From contig NZ_CP136422.1 in NCBI RefSeq assembly GCF_034355335.1, forward strand, positions 2,049,001 to 2,113,000: a DNA stretch of 64,000 nucleotides, given 5' to 3'. Position numbers and translations under genes: made by a program. Position 1 is the stretch's first letter; each line of letters opens with the position of its first letter. The notes beneath the pieces were generated by a model. It searched no databases, was not told the origin of the DNA, and saw nothing but the letters and a program-made list of their open reading frames with translations. Shown one piece after another: positions 35,139 to 44,355 of this stretch. This DNA comes from Blautia coccoides (GTDB taxonomy: Bacteria > Bacillota > Clostridia > Lachnospirales > Lachnospiraceae).

Positions 35139-35633
35139 ATGACAATGGATGAAGTGATCACCGTACTCAGTATGCAGGAGGAGATACTCCAGTTTTCGCA
35201 TTTTACAAACGAGGATGCATGGGAATTGGGAATGATGCTTGTGGCGGAGAGCAGACGAAGGGGTTTGGACTGTGCTGTATCCATCCGCAGGAATAATGGC
35301 TACACAGTATTTAAATACGCGGGGAATACAACCAATCTGAACAATGACCGCTGGATGGACAGGACATTCAATACAGTCCGTACGCTGGAAAAGAGCAGCC
35401 TTCTGGTATACAGTGAGCTGCAGAAGAATGAGGAGACCATGGTGGATATCGCCCTGGATCCGAAAGAGTTTTCCTGCATGGGAGGCGGTTTCCCTGTGCG
35501 TGTGGAGGAAGTAGGCGTGGTAGGCGCCATTATGGTGACTAATCAGAATCACTATATCAACCATGATATTATTGTAAAGACACTGGGAAGATACCTTCAT
35601 ATTGATGAGGTGCCCAGGATCAGAATGCTGTAA
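35139..35633 (+). CDS. UPF0303/GlcG-HbpS-like heme-degrading-domain protein
   Basis: A 164-residue protein of the UPF0303 family, with IRRNNGYTVFKYAGNTTNLNNDRWMDRTFNTV in the core and FPVRVEEVGVVGAIMVT near the end, the GlcG/HbpS-like signature. The start at 35139 gives 7-nt spacing from AGGAGGG. The ATG at 35133 is too close. Some homologues are annotated as heme-degrading, but no function is established for this one. It is probably a single-gene unit ending at a strong hairpin. Confidence 0.75.
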   Translation: MTMDEVITVLSMQEEILQFSHFTNEDAWELGMMLVAESRRRGLDCAVSIRRNNGYTVFKYAGNTTNLNNDRWMDRTFNTVRTLEKSSLLVYSELQKNEETMVDIALDPKEFSCMGGGFPVRVEEVGVVGAIMVTNQNHYINHDIIVKTLGRYLHIDEVPRIRML

Positions 35634-35662
35634 GAGGCAGGGGTTCATATTTTTAGCATGTG

Positions 35663-35698
35663 AAAGCCGGGCGGAGGTTTATGCTCCGCCCGGCTTTT
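35663..35698. terminator. Strong bidirectional terminator
   Basis: AAAGCCGGGCGGAG (35663-35676) pairs perfectly with 35684-35697, with A- and T-rich flanks. It lies between converging genes. Confidence 0.9.
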
Positions 35699-35752
35699 GC
35701 ATGCTTGGCACAGAGAGAGGAACCCCCCTTTCCTGATTCTGAAGCCGGAAAT

Positions 35753-36085
35753 TTATTCTGCGTCCAGGAATGTGATAGATGCATCTGCCTTCAGCGCCAG
35801 ATTGGCCTCGGCCTCAATGCATTTAGTGATCCCTGCGATGACAGGACATCCTGCATGTACGGGGAAGCTTTTGCCGGCATACTCGAAGAAGGGTCCTGCA
35901 CCCGGCTTGACGAGACAGACCTCGTAGGCATCAAAGGTGTTTCCAAGTTCTTCCATCATCTTTTTGACGCTGGGACAGCCGCTGGCAACTTTTATGGTGA
36001 CTTCGGTCTCTTCATCTTCTGATGCGGTGGCAGTGACGAGAGTGGAAAATTTACAGATACCCGGTTCAATCTTAACTTTAGTCAT
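35753..36085 (-). CDS. Small conserved cysteine-containing protein, unknown function
   Basis: A 110-residue protein that I do not assign to a family with confidence. It begins MTKVKIEPGICKF and has four cysteines (GIC, SGCPSV, VCLV, AGCPV) plus one at TKC, suggestive of metal or cluster binding. The start at 36085 follows GGGAGG. A longer frame to 36169 has no ribosome site. It is a single-gene unit on the minus strand. The cysteine spacing is not that of a ferredoxin. Confidence 0.7.
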   Translation of the reverse strand: MTKVKIEPGICKFSTLVTATASEDEETEVTIKVASGCPSVKKMMEELGNTFDAYEVCLVKPGAGPFFEYAGKSFPVHAGCPVIAGITKCIEAEANLALKADASITFLDAE

Positions 36086-36185
36086 TTGAATTCCTCCCTT
36101 GATCAATATTGGCAGGACTGTCCGGGGTTTTACAGTAGGACAGCCTTCCAATATAATGTATAAATACATATATAGTTTATAATTT

Positions 36186-36232
36186 GTTGCGATTCACAGA
36201 ACTGCGCTTTTTGCAGAGCTATGCATCGTAAC
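36186..36232. repeat. Intergenic hairpin with GTTGCGAT/ATCGTAAC arms
   Basis: Arms at 36186-36193 and 36225-36232 pair with one mismatch around an inner CTGC/GCAG stem (36202-36216). It lies in the 246-bp gap upstream of the small cysteine protein. The end sequences resemble the GTAAC-ended hairpins at 19699, 22559 and 35087. Confidence 0.45.
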
Positions 36233-36331
36233 TATAATTTTCATTATAGCACTTCTGTAAAAGAATGAAATAGAAAAATGGTATGTTAATTTATTCCCAA
36301 TTTCCTAGGAACCCTATACGCTGGGTTTACG

Positions 36332-37231
36332 TTATATCCGCCGGGGCTGTCTGGCCTTTTCCATATCCTCAGGCAGCGGTACATGGAACCGCATGGGTTT
36401 TCCGGTTATGGGATGGATGAATTCCAGGGCGGAGGAGTGCAGGGCAACTCTGGAGATCCTGGTGAAATTCGGGTGATAGAGATAATCCCCCATAAGGGGG
36501 GCGCCCAGGTACTGCATATGCACCCGGATCTGATGGGTGCGCCCTGTCTCCAGACGCAGTTCAGCCAGTGTGACTTGACTGCATGTCTCCAATACTCGGT
36601 AGTGGGTGACCGCTCGTTCTCCATTTTCAAAGTCTACGCACCGCTCAATGGCAGAACCTTCTCTTCTGGCAATGGGGGCGTCTATGGTTCCCTGGGAGGA
36701 GGGGAGGGTTCCGTCACAGAGAGCCAGATAGGTCCTGTGGATCTGCCGTTCCTTCATCTGTGCAGACAATATGGAGGCACTCAGGGCGTTTTTAGCCACG
36801 ATCAGCAGGCCGGTGGTATCCCGGTCCAGACGATTGATGCAGCGAAAGACAAATGGCTCTTTGTCAGATTGGTAATAGTACGCAACGGCATTTGCCAGAG
36901 TGTTGTCATAATTGTTGATGGAGGGATGCACGGGCATATCAGCGGGCTTATCAACCACCAGAATATCCTCATCTTCGTACACGACAGAGAGCGGGAGAGG
37001 TACCGGAAGAATGCGTTCTGATGACTGGGGTTCTTCCAAGAATATCATCAGCTCATCTCCGGTGTGGAGCATGGTCTTTATATAGGCCCACCTGCCGTTT
37101 GCTTTTATGCTGTCGCTGTTTTTCTTTAATTGTATGATGATCTGCCGGGAGTATCCCCTGGCTTTTAAAAAGGATTCCACCGTGCAGGGGGAATCCTTTT
37201 CGCTTATTCTGTAAATCAGTATCCGATTCAT
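36332..37231 (-). CDS. RluA-family pseudouridine synthase
   Basis: A 299-residue rRNA pseudouridine synthase. An N-terminal S4-like segment is followed by the catalytic motif INRLDRDTTGLLIV, whose second aspartate is the nucleophile. LETGRTHQIRVHM and GDYLY are further RluA signatures. The start at 37231 follows AGGAG. The open frame extends back into the polyamine gene, but that extension is rejected. It lies 34 bp downstream of potCD on the same strand and may be read through from it. The target uridine is unknown. Confidence 0.92.
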   Translation of the reverse strand: MNRILIYRISEKDSPCTVESFLKARGYSRQIIIQLKKNSDSIKANGRWAYIKTMLHTGDELMIFLEEPQSSERILPVPLPLSVVYEDEDILVVDKPADMPVHPSINNYDNTLANAVAYYYQSDKEPFVFRCINRLDRDTTGLLIVAKNALSASILSAQMKERQIHRTYLALCDGTLPSSQGTIDAPIARREGSAIERCVDFENGERAVTHYRVLETCSQVTLAELRLETGRTHQIRVHMQYLGAPLMGDYLYHPNFTRISRVALHSSALEFIHPITGKPMRFHVPLPEDMEKARQPRRI

Positions 37232-37265
37232 AAAAACTCCTATATCTATTGCAGGCAGCAGCTTC

Positions 37266-39131
37266 TTATTTGGATTTAACTTTGTTCCAAAGTTCATTAT
37301 AATAGGAATCTGCCTCATCGCCAAGGAACTGGAAGGTTTCACTTCCCTGCAGATCCTCTGCTTCCGGGAAGAGTACCCTGCTGTTTCGGATGCTCTCATC
37401 TTCGATCAGTTCTCTGGCTGCCTTGTTAGGTGTCGCGTAGGTGATGTATTCAAAGTTCATCAGAGCAATATCGGGACGGCAGAGGAAATTGATGAATTTC
37501 TCCGCGTTTTCCTTGTTCTGCGCATTGGAGGGAATAACCCAGGAATCGATCCATACATTGGTCCCCTCCTTGGGAATGACATATTCCAAGTCGGGATTTT
37601 CCCTCTGGGTATAGAGGGCTTCACCGGAATAGATCACACCCAATGCAGCCTCATTTCCAATCATTTTGTCTCTTACTTGGTCTACTACATAGGCCTGGAC
37701 CAGCGGTTTTTGAGCGATCAGATCATCAGTAGCCTGGATCAGTTCATCCACGACCAGGGAGTTCAGAGAATAACCTCTGCGCTTTAAAGCCACCGCGAAG
37801 GCATCCCGTACAGAATCCTGCATGAGAATGCTGTCTTTATATTTCTCATCCCACAGTATATTCCAACTGTCCACCTGTTCTTTGACCATGGTTTTGTTAT
37901 AGAGGATACCTACAGTGCCCACACAGTAAGGCACCGAGTATTTGTTTTCCGGGTCAAAGCTTTGAGACTGTTCCATATAAGTCGGATCAATATTTTTGAT
38001 GTTGGGCACATTGTCCCAGTTGATCTCAGCCAGCAGATCGTTTTCACGCATACGCTGGATCATATAATCAGAGGGGCAGACCACATCGTAGGCAATGGCC
38101 TTTGACATGATCTTGGGATACATGATTTCGTTGGTTTCATACTCCTCATAGGTAACCGTTATACCGGTCTCCTCCTGGAAGATATCTATGACTTCAGGGT
38201 CCAGATATTCCCCCCAGTTGTAGACAATGAGCTTTTCATCCGACACACTTCCCTTGTTTCCCAGATGGAAGAAGAATCCGGCCCCAGCCACAAAGATAAC
38301 AAGGGCTGCCGGGATTACCTGACGGAGAGGAAGCTTCTTTTTATCAAGGTCTGAGGAGCGCTTTTTATCCGGTTCTTTAGGCGCTGAATTTACCAGTATC
38401 ATGATGACCATGACAGATAAAAAGAGCAGGGTGGAGAGCGCATACATCTCAGGCCTTATACCCTTTCGCACCTCGGAATATATTTTGGTTGACAGGGTAT
38501 CCACCCCCGGTCCCTTGGTGAAATGGGTGATGATAAAATCATCCAGGGACATGGTAAATGCCATGAGAAATCCTGACAGCACACCGGGCAGTATATCCGG
38601 GAATACCACTTTCATAAACGCCTGGAAAGGGCCTGCGCCCAAGTCCCTGGCAGCCTCATAGGTACTCTTGTTGGTCTGCTTCAGCTTAGGCATAACGCTC
38701 AGGATCACATAGGGAATGTTGAACGTTATATGCGCCATTAAGATCGTAGAAAAACCAAGGGTAAACCGGCATGCAATGAACAAAAGCATGAGGGAAATAC
38801 CTGTCACAATATCGGAATTCAGTATAGGGATATTAGTCACACCCATGAAAACTGTGCGCCACCTGCTCTTCATGGAATTGATGCCGATAGAGGCGCAGGT
38901 TCCGATCAAAGTTGCCAGTATTGCAGATAAAAACGCAATGACCAGCGTATTGTAGAGGGCACTCATGATGGCGTCATCCCGGAACAGGGAGCCATACCAT
39001 TTCAAGGTGAATCCGCCCCATTTGGAGCGGGATTTGGAGGCGTTGAAGGAGAGGATCATGAGTGTCACAATAGGCGCGTACATGAGGATCAGAATAAGCG
39101 CCAAATAGATATTTCTGGCTGTCTTCTTCAT
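37266..39131 (-). CDS. potCD: Polyamine ABC transporter permease-substrate-binding fusion (PotC-PotD)
   Basis: A 621-residue fusion. Residues 1 to about 260 are a PotC-type permease with about six membrane segments and the EAA loop YEAARDLGAGPFQAFMKVVFPDI. A linker with a further membrane segment (about 275-295) tethers a PotD-type binding domain (about 300-621, starting KLIVYNWGEYLDPEVIDIF). The binding domain would sit outside, fixed to the channel. The ATG overlaps the potB stop. The fusion replaces a separate lipoprotein. Confidence 0.93.
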   Translation of the reverse strand: MKKTARNIYLALILILMYAPIVTLMILSFNASKSRSKWGGFTLKWYGSLFRDDAIMSALYNTLVIAFLSAILATLIGTCASIGINSMKSRWRTVFMGVTNIPILNSDIVTGISLMLLFIACRFTLGFSTILMAHITFNIPYVILSVMPKLKQTNKSTYEAARDLGAGPFQAFMKVVFPDILPGVLSGFLMAFTMSLDDFIITHFTKGPGVDTLSTKIYSEVRKGIRPEMYALSTLLFLSVMVIMILVNSAPKEPDKKRSSDLDKKKLPLRQVIPAALVIFVAGAGFFFHLGNKGSVSDEKLIVYNWGEYLDPEVIDIFQEETGITVTYEEYETNEIMYPKIMSKAIAYDVVCPSDYMIQRMRENDLLAEINWDNVPNIKNIDPTYMEQSQSFDPENKYSVPYCVGTVGILYNKTMVKEQVDSWNILWDEKYKDSILMQDSVRDAFAVALKRRGYSLNSLVVDELIQATDDLIAQKPLVQAYVVDQVRDKMIGNEAALGVIYSGEALYTQRENPDLEYVIPKEGTNVWIDSWVIPSNAQNKENAEKFINFLCRPDIALMNFEYITYATPNKAARELIEDESIRNSRVLFPEAEDLQGSETFQFLGDEADSYYNELWNKVKSK

Positions 39132-39946
39132 CAGAACATACCTCCTTGCCCGTCTTTGTCATACTTTGTGGTAACCACCATGCTGATCAGGATAAAGACC
39201 ATCAATACCAGGGAGAGTCCGCTTCCCACATGCCAGTTGCTGCCCTGCTTGAATTTCTGTTCGATGACATTTCCGATGAGCAGGATCTTGCTGCCGCCCA
39301 ACAGATCGGAGATAACAAAGGTTGTGAGAGCAGGTACAAATACCATGATGACGCCGCTTACAACACCGGGCAGACTGAGAGGAAAGATGATCTTCCTGAA
39401 GGTGTACAGCTCCGTGGCACCCAAATCTCTGGCTGCAGATATAACGTCTTTGTCAATCTTGGACAGAACATTGTACAGCGGCAGCACCATAAAGGGCAGG
39501 AAGTTGTACACCATGCCCAGTATAATGGCGTAAGGCGTATTGATGAGCTGGATGGAGGGCAGGTGAAGAAAATTTAAAAACTGATTGATCACGCCGTTTT
39601 TCTCCAGCAAAGTCTGCCACGCCATAGTGCGCAGCAGAAAGTTCATCCACATGGGAAGGATGAAGATCAACACGATAAAACTGGTCTGATTCACCTTCAT
39701 GCCGGATAAAATCATGGCAAGGGGGTAGGCTAACAACAGACAGATGACTGTGCTGACAATAGAGAGCAGCAAAGAGAGGCACAGGGCCTTGAAATTCTCC
39801 ACAGTTCCGATCGCCAGAAGATTTTCATAAGTCAGATGCCCGTCCACATCTGTCAGACCATAATATAAGACCATGGCAAGGGGAATCAGAATAAATGCCA
39901 CGGCCCAGAAAAAATAAGGTCCGGTCAGTAATTTTTTTCTATTCAT
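39131..39946 (-). CDS. potB: Spermidine/putrescine ABC transporter permease PotB
   Basis: A 271-residue permease with six membrane segments and the EAA loop [21 protein letters not shown]. It pairs with the PotC half of the fusion to form the channel. It overlaps potA by 8 bp and potCD by 3 bp of stop/start codon, so the three are translationally coupled. Confidence 0.93.
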   Translation of the reverse strand: MNRKKLLTGPYFFWAVAFILIPLAMVLYYGLTDVDGHLTYENLLAIGTVENFKALCLSLLLSIVSTVICLLLAYPLAMILSGMKVNQTSFIVLIFILPMWMNFLLRTMAWQTLLEKNGVINQFLNFLHLPSIQLINTPYAIILGMVYNFLPFMVLPLYNVLSKIDKDVISAARDLGATELYTFRKIIFPLSLPGVVSGVIMVFVPALTTFVISDLLGGSKILLIGNVIEQKFKQGSNWHVGSGLSLVLMVFILISMVVTTKYDKDGQGGMF

Positions 39947-41012
39947 TCACTCCTATGGCCTCCTCGTCTTCCGATACCGGCTTGTGCATGATCTGGATGT
40001 CAAAGGGGTCAACATGGATGCCGACTTTCTGGCCCACAGGGAACATGTCAGTGCTGTGTACCAGCCATTCAAATCCGTTTGCCTGGACCTCCATCTCATA
40101 GTGGACACCTTTGAAGATCAGGTGGGAGACTACGCCCTGGATCGTGCCCTCCTCGGGCTTTACCAGGTCCACATCCTCAGGCCGGATGACAACATCCACG
40201 GGTCTGTTGCGGCCGAAGCCTTCGTCCACACAGGGGAACTTGGCACCCAAGATCTTCACCAGCCTGTCCTCAAGCATAGTACCTTCTATAATATTACTCT
40301 CACCGATAAAGTCGGCTACAAATGCGTTCTGCGGCTCATTGTAGATATCCTCAGGGGAACCCATCTGCTGGATATACCCTTGGTTCATGACCACAATGGT
40401 ATCTGACATGGTAAGGGCTTCTTCCTGGTCATGGGTCACGTAGATAAAGGTGATGCCCAGTTCGTTTTTCAGGCGGATTAGCTCATACTGCATGTCCTGG
40501 CGCAGCTTCAGATCCAGGGCGCCCAAAGGTTCGTCCAGAAGCAGAAGACGCGGCTCATTTACGATCGCACGGGCAATGGCCACACGCTGCTGCTGTCCGC
40601 CGCTCAGGGAATCAGGCAGGCGGTTTTCAAAGCCTTCAAGATTTACCAGCTTCAGTGCGTATTTGATCTTGTCTTTGATATAAGCGTTGCTCTTTCCGGC
40701 AATTTTTAAACCAAAAGCAATGTTTTCTTCTATATTCATATGGGAGAACAGCGCGTATTTCTGGAATACGGTGTTCAGATTTCGCTTGTTGGGCGGAAGA
40801 TTGGTAATATCCTCTCCGTCAAAAATAACCTGTCCGAAATCCGGCGTCTCGAAACCGCCCAGGATACGGAGAGTAGTTGTCTTACCACAGCCGCTGGGGC
40901 CTAAAAGGGTAAGAAATTCATTTTCCCGGATGGACAGATTCAGCTTGTCCAGAACAATCTGATCGCCAAATCCTTTGGAAATGTCAATTAAATCCACCAG
41001 TGTATGATTCAT
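39939..41012 (-). CDS. potA: Spermidine/putrescine ABC transporter ATPase PotA
   Basis: A 357-residue ATPase: Walker [10 protein letters not shown], signature [14 protein letters not shown], Walker [14 protein letters not shown], and a C-terminal TOBE-type domain (about 240-357). It energises polyamine import by the PotB and PotC/D proteins. It is first in the operon, behind a near-consensus promoter with a leader of about 75 nt. Confidence 0.95.
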   Translation of the reverse strand: MNHTLVDLIDISKGFGDQIVLDKLNLSIRENEFLTLLGPSGCGKTTTLRILGGFETPDFGQVIFDGEDITNLPPNKRNLNTVFQKYALFSHMNIEENIAFGLKIAGKSNAYIKDKIKYALKLVNLEGFENRLPDSLSGGQQQRVAIARAIVNEPRLLLLDEPLGALDLKLRQDMQYELIRLKNELGITFIYVTHDQEEALTMSDTIVVMNQGYIQQMGSPEDIYNEPQNAFVADFIGESNIIEGTMLEDRLVKILGAKFPCVDEGFGRNRPVDVVIRPEDVDLVKPEEGTIQGVVSHLIFKGVHYEMEVQANGFEWLVHSTDMFPVGQKVGIHVDPFDIQIMHKPVSEDEEAIGVNE

Positions 41013-41094
41013 TCGCGTTCTCCTTTACGTGATATGAAATAATGCTAAATTTGTCCTTCCAAACCGGCTCTTCCGTGGAAAGACTCTGAATTTC

Positions 41095-41122
41095 ATTATA
41101 CTAAACCCACAAACCTTGTCAA
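41095..41122 (-). promoter_or_regulatory. Near-consensus sigma-A promoter of the pot operon
   Basis: Minus-strand TTGACA (41117-41122) and TATAAT (41095-41100), 16-bp spacer. Both hexamers are exact consensus. AACAT-aa-ATGTT (41121-41132) forms an inverted repeat touching the -35 box and may be an operator. Confidence 0.85.
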
Positions 41123-41153
41123 CATAAATGTTGCGAATTTGGCGGGAATTGCA

Positions 41154-41182
41154 TTGTATAAAGAAAAAGTTTGTGGTAGAAT
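41154..41182 (+). promoter_or_regulatory. Promoter of the lactonase gene
   Basis: TTGTAT (41154-41159) and TAGAAT (41177-41182) with a 17-bp spacer, divergent from the pot promoter. Confidence 0.6.
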
Positions 41183-41260
41183 GTCGGTAGACCACGGATA
41201 GCGGCAGGAAATCATTGCCAAACGGGGAAAATCAGAATAAAACAGGAGGGTATTGCATAA

Positions 41261-42319
41261 ATGAAAGAGAAGTATGTTGCATATGTTGGAACGTATACCC
41301 ATGGAAGCAGTATCGGAATCCATTTATATGATGTAAATGTAGAAGAGGGGACACTTACAGAGAGAAAAGTCATTCCTGTAAATAATTCCTCCCACCTGGC
41401 CATATCATTAAATGGGAAATATCTCTATTCCATTGCCGACGAAGGAGTTGCCGTATTTTCGATTGATTCGGACGGAGATCTTACCTTTATTAATAAAGTA
41501 GACATTGACGGAATGAGAGGCTGCCACCTGTCCACGGACAAGGAAGGGAAATATCTCTATGTGGCAGGTTATCACGACGGTAAAGTTACCGTGGTACATA
41601 CCCACAGGGACGGACGTCTGGGAAGTGTCATGGACGGGGTATTCCACAGAGGATTGGGAAGTGTTGCGGAGAGAAATTTCCGTCCCCATGTAAGCTGTGT
41701 GCGTCCTACACCGGATGGAAAGTATCTCTGTGCTGTGGACAACGGGATTGACCAGATGAAAATTTACCGTGTCAATGCCAGGACCAGCAAGTTAGAGCTT
41801 GTGGATGTGCTGCGCTGTGTAAGAGAATCCGGGCCGAGACTGATCAAATTCAGTCCCAACGGCAAGTTTGCATTCCTGAATTTTGAGCTGAGCAATGAAG
41901 TACAGGTGTATCGTTATGACGGAAGCGGCAAGAACCCCGTTTTCGAGCTGATCCAGACAGAGAGCACGCTGGCGTCCCATGATGATGAGACCCATGATGC
42001 CACATCCGGCATGTGCCTGTCACCGGACGGTGAGTATCTGTTCTGCTCCACAGCAGGGGAAGATACGGCATCCATGTATAAAGTGGATGAGGAGACCGGC
42101 AGTCTGGAAAAACAGTTTATACTGCCCATCAGCGGTGAGTATCCCAAAGACCTGGAGGTATTCCCCGACGGAAAACATCTGGCAGTTGTGAACCATGAAT
42201 CCAACTCTATCACCACGTTTACCATTGATTATGAGAATAAACTGCTGGTTATGAAAGGGAAACCTTTGAAGGTAGAGACACCAAATAGTATAATCTTCCA
42301 TAAATGTGAGGAAGAATAA
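41261..42319 (+). CDS. Lactonase family protein, 6-phosphogluconolactonase-like beta-propeller
   Basis: A 352-residue seven-bladed propeller protein of the YkgB/Pgl type. Repeats are visible as VAYVGTYTHGSSIGIHLYDV at the start and as recurring PDGKYL, SPNGKFAF, SPDGEYLF and PDGKHLAV blade ends. Family members hydrolyse 6-phosphogluconolactone, but many are uncharacterised. It has AGGAGG 13 bp before the ATG and stands alone. Confidence 0.88.
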   Translation: MKEKYVAYVGTYTHGSSIGIHLYDVNVEEGTLTERKVIPVNNSSHLAISLNGKYLYSIADEGVAVFSIDSDGDLTFINKVDIDGMRGCHLSTDKEGKYLYVAGYHDGKVTVVHTHRDGRLGSVMDGVFHRGLGSVAERNFRPHVSCVRPTPDGKYLCAVDNGIDQMKIYRVNARTSKLELVDVLRCVRESGPRLIKFSPNGKFAFLNFELSNEVQVYRYDGSGKNPVFELIQTESTLASHDDETHDATSGMCLSPDGEYLFCSTAGEDTASMYKVDEETGSLEKQFILPISGEYPKDLEVFPDGKHLAVVNHESNSITTFTIDYENKLLVMKGKPLKVETPNSIIFHKCEEE

Positions 42320-42396
42320 GAGAAAGGAAGTGTTATCATGGAAGGTGGGCCTTGTCCCGGGAAATCGAATCAAGACAATAAAATAAAGAGTAGAAA

Positions 42397-42440
42397 CCCC
42401 ATAGGCAGGCACATCTGAATCTTTGTGCCCGTTTATGGGG
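42397..42440 (+). repeat. Inverted repeat just upstream of corA
   Basis: CCCCATA (42397-42403) pairs with TATGGGG (42434-42440), and inside it GGCACA (42408-42413) pairs with TGTGCC (42424-42429). It ends 4 nt before the corA ribosome site. No T-run follows, so it is not a plain terminator and could affect corA translation. Confidence 0.55.
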
Positions 42441-42456
42441 CATGAAGGGAGATAAC

Positions 42457-43398
42457 ATGATCAGAATTTTTAAAACAATAGATGGAAAAATACATCAGGT
42501 GGAAGAAGCCACAGAGGGATGCTGGATTGCTCTCACAGATCCCACAGCCACAGAAATTTTTGAAGTTTCCAACAAGTACCAGATAGAGGTTGACGATCTG
42601 CGAGCACCTCTGGATGAGGAAGAGCGCTCCCGTATAGAAGTGGAGGACAATTACACGCTCATCCTGGTAGACACCCCCATCATTGAGGAGAGGGGTGACA
42701 AGGACTGGTACGGAACTATCCCTCTGTCGATCATCGTGACAAATGAGATGATCATCACTGTGTGTCTGGAGGATACCTCTGTACTTGGCAAATTCATGGA
42801 CGGCCGTGTGCGGAACTTCTATACCTATATGAAGACCAGATTTATCCTGCAGATCCTTTATAACAATGCCAGTATGTTCCTGCATTATCTGCGCATCATA
42901 GATAAAAAGAGTGAGGAAGTGGAGGAGAAGCTTCACGCATCCACCAGGAATCAGGAGCTGATCGAGCTTCTGGAACTGGAAAAGTCCCTGGTGTACTTTA
43001 CCACATCCCTGCGTTCCAATGAGGTGGTGCTGGAGAAGCTTTTGAAAGTGGAACGGATCAAACAGTATCCCGATGACACAGACCTTCTGGAGGATGTCAT
43101 TGTGGAGAACAAGCAGGCCATAGAGATGGCCAATATTTACAGTGGTATTCTGAGTGGAATGATGGATGCCTTTGCATCGGTTATTTCAAACAATCTGAAT
43201 ATTGTCATGAAGTTTCTGGCAACCGTAACCATCGTTATGTCCATTCCGACAATGATCTTCAGTGCGTACGGCATGAATGTAAACACATCCGGGATGCCCT
43301 TTGCGGGGAGTCCCTACGGGTTTGTCATTGTGATCGTACTGTCTCTGGTACTGAGCTTACTGGTTGCATTGATCTTCTCCAAGAAGAACCTGTTTTAA
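42457..43398 (+). CDS. corA: CorA-family divalent cation transporter
   Basis: A 313-residue Mg2+/Co2+ channel. A large N-terminal cytoplasmic domain with long helices (about 1-250) is followed by two membrane segments. The signature YGMNV (GMN) closes the first. The short acidic-to-basic tail ends IFSKKNLF. The start at 42457 has AAGGGAG 5-11 bp upstream. An upstream ATG at 42442 lies inside the hairpin context and lacks one. Confidence 0.93.
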   Translation: MIRIFKTIDGKIHQVEEATEGCWIALTDPTATEIFEVSNKYQIEVDDLRAPLDEEERSRIEVEDNYTLILVDTPIIEERGDKDWYGTIPLSIIVTNEMIITVCLEDTSVLGKFMDGRVRNFYTYMKTRFILQILYNNASMFLHYLRIIDKKSEEVEEKLHASTRNQELIELLELEKSLVYFTTSLRSNEVVLEKLLKVERIKQYPDDTDLLEDVIVENKQAIEMANIYSGILSGMMDAFASVISNNLNIVMKFLATVTIVMSIPTMIFSAYGMNVNTSGMPFAGSPYGFVIVIVLSLVLSLLVALIFSKKNLF

Positions 43399-43419
43399 GA
43401 TAATAAAACGGTATATCTT

Positions 43420-43443
43420 CGGTATTGCGGCAGTGCAGTACCG
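43420..43443 (+). terminator. Weak hairpin downstream of corA
   Basis: CGGTATTGC (43420-43428) pairs with GCAGTACCG (43435-43443) with one wobble, followed by ATTTCCC. It may be an inefficient terminator. Confidence 0.4.
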
Positions 43444-43488
43444 ATTTCCCTGAGGGGGGAAAGATAAGATTAGAAACGAGGAGAATAT

Positions 43489-44334
43489 ATGAATTTTTTG
43501 AACAAAATGGAAAGGAAATGCGGGCGTTTCGCTATCAGGAATCTGACAAAGTACATCATCCTGCTTTATGTGATCGGATATGTGCTTTATTTTCTGGGCA
43601 ACGTTACAGGAATTCCTTTCAGCGCTTACCTGATGCTGAGTCCTGCCCACATTCTGCACGGACAGATATGGAGACTTGTGAGCTGGCTTTTGATCCCGCC
43701 TTCCAGTCTTAATATTTTTACGATCATTATGCTTGCATTGTATTATTCCCTGGGAACTTCTCTTGAGAAGACATGGGGAGATTTCAGATATAATGTCTAT
43801 ATCTTAGGAGGTATTTTAAGTACGATCATCGGTGCTTTTCTGCTCTATTTTATTCAGGGACCAATGAACTCCCTGTACGGAATGGCTGCCATCTCCACAT
43901 ATTATATCAACCTGTCCATCTTCCTGGCTTTTGCGGCCAGTTATCCGGATATGCAGCTTATGCTGTATTTTGTGATCCCGGTGAAGATCAAGTGGCTGGC
44001 TTATCTGGATGTGGCATACCTGGCCTATAACTTTATAAAAACACCTATATGGTCCATCAGAATGATGATCATCGCATCTCTGCTGAACTTCATCGTGTTC
44101 TTTTTTGCCACCAGGAATTACAGCCATATCAATCCAAAAGAAGTGCACAGGCGGCAGCAGTTTCAAAAAGCAGTTCATCCGAAGATGGCACCTGGTGTAA
44201 CGAAGCATAAATGTGCCGTGTGCGGCAGAACAGAAAAGGACGGAGACAATCTGGAGTTCCGTTTCTGCTCCAAATGCAACGGCAATTATGAATACTGCCA
44301 GGATCATCTTTTTACTCATGAACATATAAAGTGA
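43489..44334 (+). CDS. Rhomboid-like membrane protein with C-terminal zinc ribbon
   Basis: A 281-residue protein with about six membrane segments (roughly residues 20-200), then a cytoplasmic tail with a CxxC...CxxC zinc-binding pattern (CAVCGRTEKDGDNLEFRFCSKC). The membrane part has rhomboid features (HGQIWRLVSWLLIP, and LEKTWGDFRYNVYILGG), but I see no clear GxSG catalytic serine motif. It may therefore be a non-catalytic relative. AGGAG lies near the ATG, and pyruvate kinase follows 21 bp later. Confidence 0.75.
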   Translation: MNFLNKMERKCGRFAIRNLTKYIILLYVIGYVLYFLGNVTGIPFSAYLMLSPAHILHGQIWRLVSWLLIPPSSLNIFTIIMLALYYSLGTSLEKTWGDFRYNVYILGGILSTIIGAFLLYFIQGPMNSLYGMAAISTYYINLSIFLAFAASYPDMQLMLYFVIPVKIKWLAYLDVAYLAYNFIKTPIWSIRMMIIASLLNFIVFFFATRNYSHINPKEVHRRQQFQKAVHPKMAPGVTKHKCAVCGRTEKDGDNLEFRFCSKCNGNYEYCQDHLFTHEHIK

Positions 44335-44355
44335 CGATATCATTAGGAGGAAATT

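Noticed and set aside
37232-37399. N-terminal extension of the RluA gene into potCD
   Set aside because: The internal ATG at 37231 has AGGAG, and the extension is out-of-frame potCD code.
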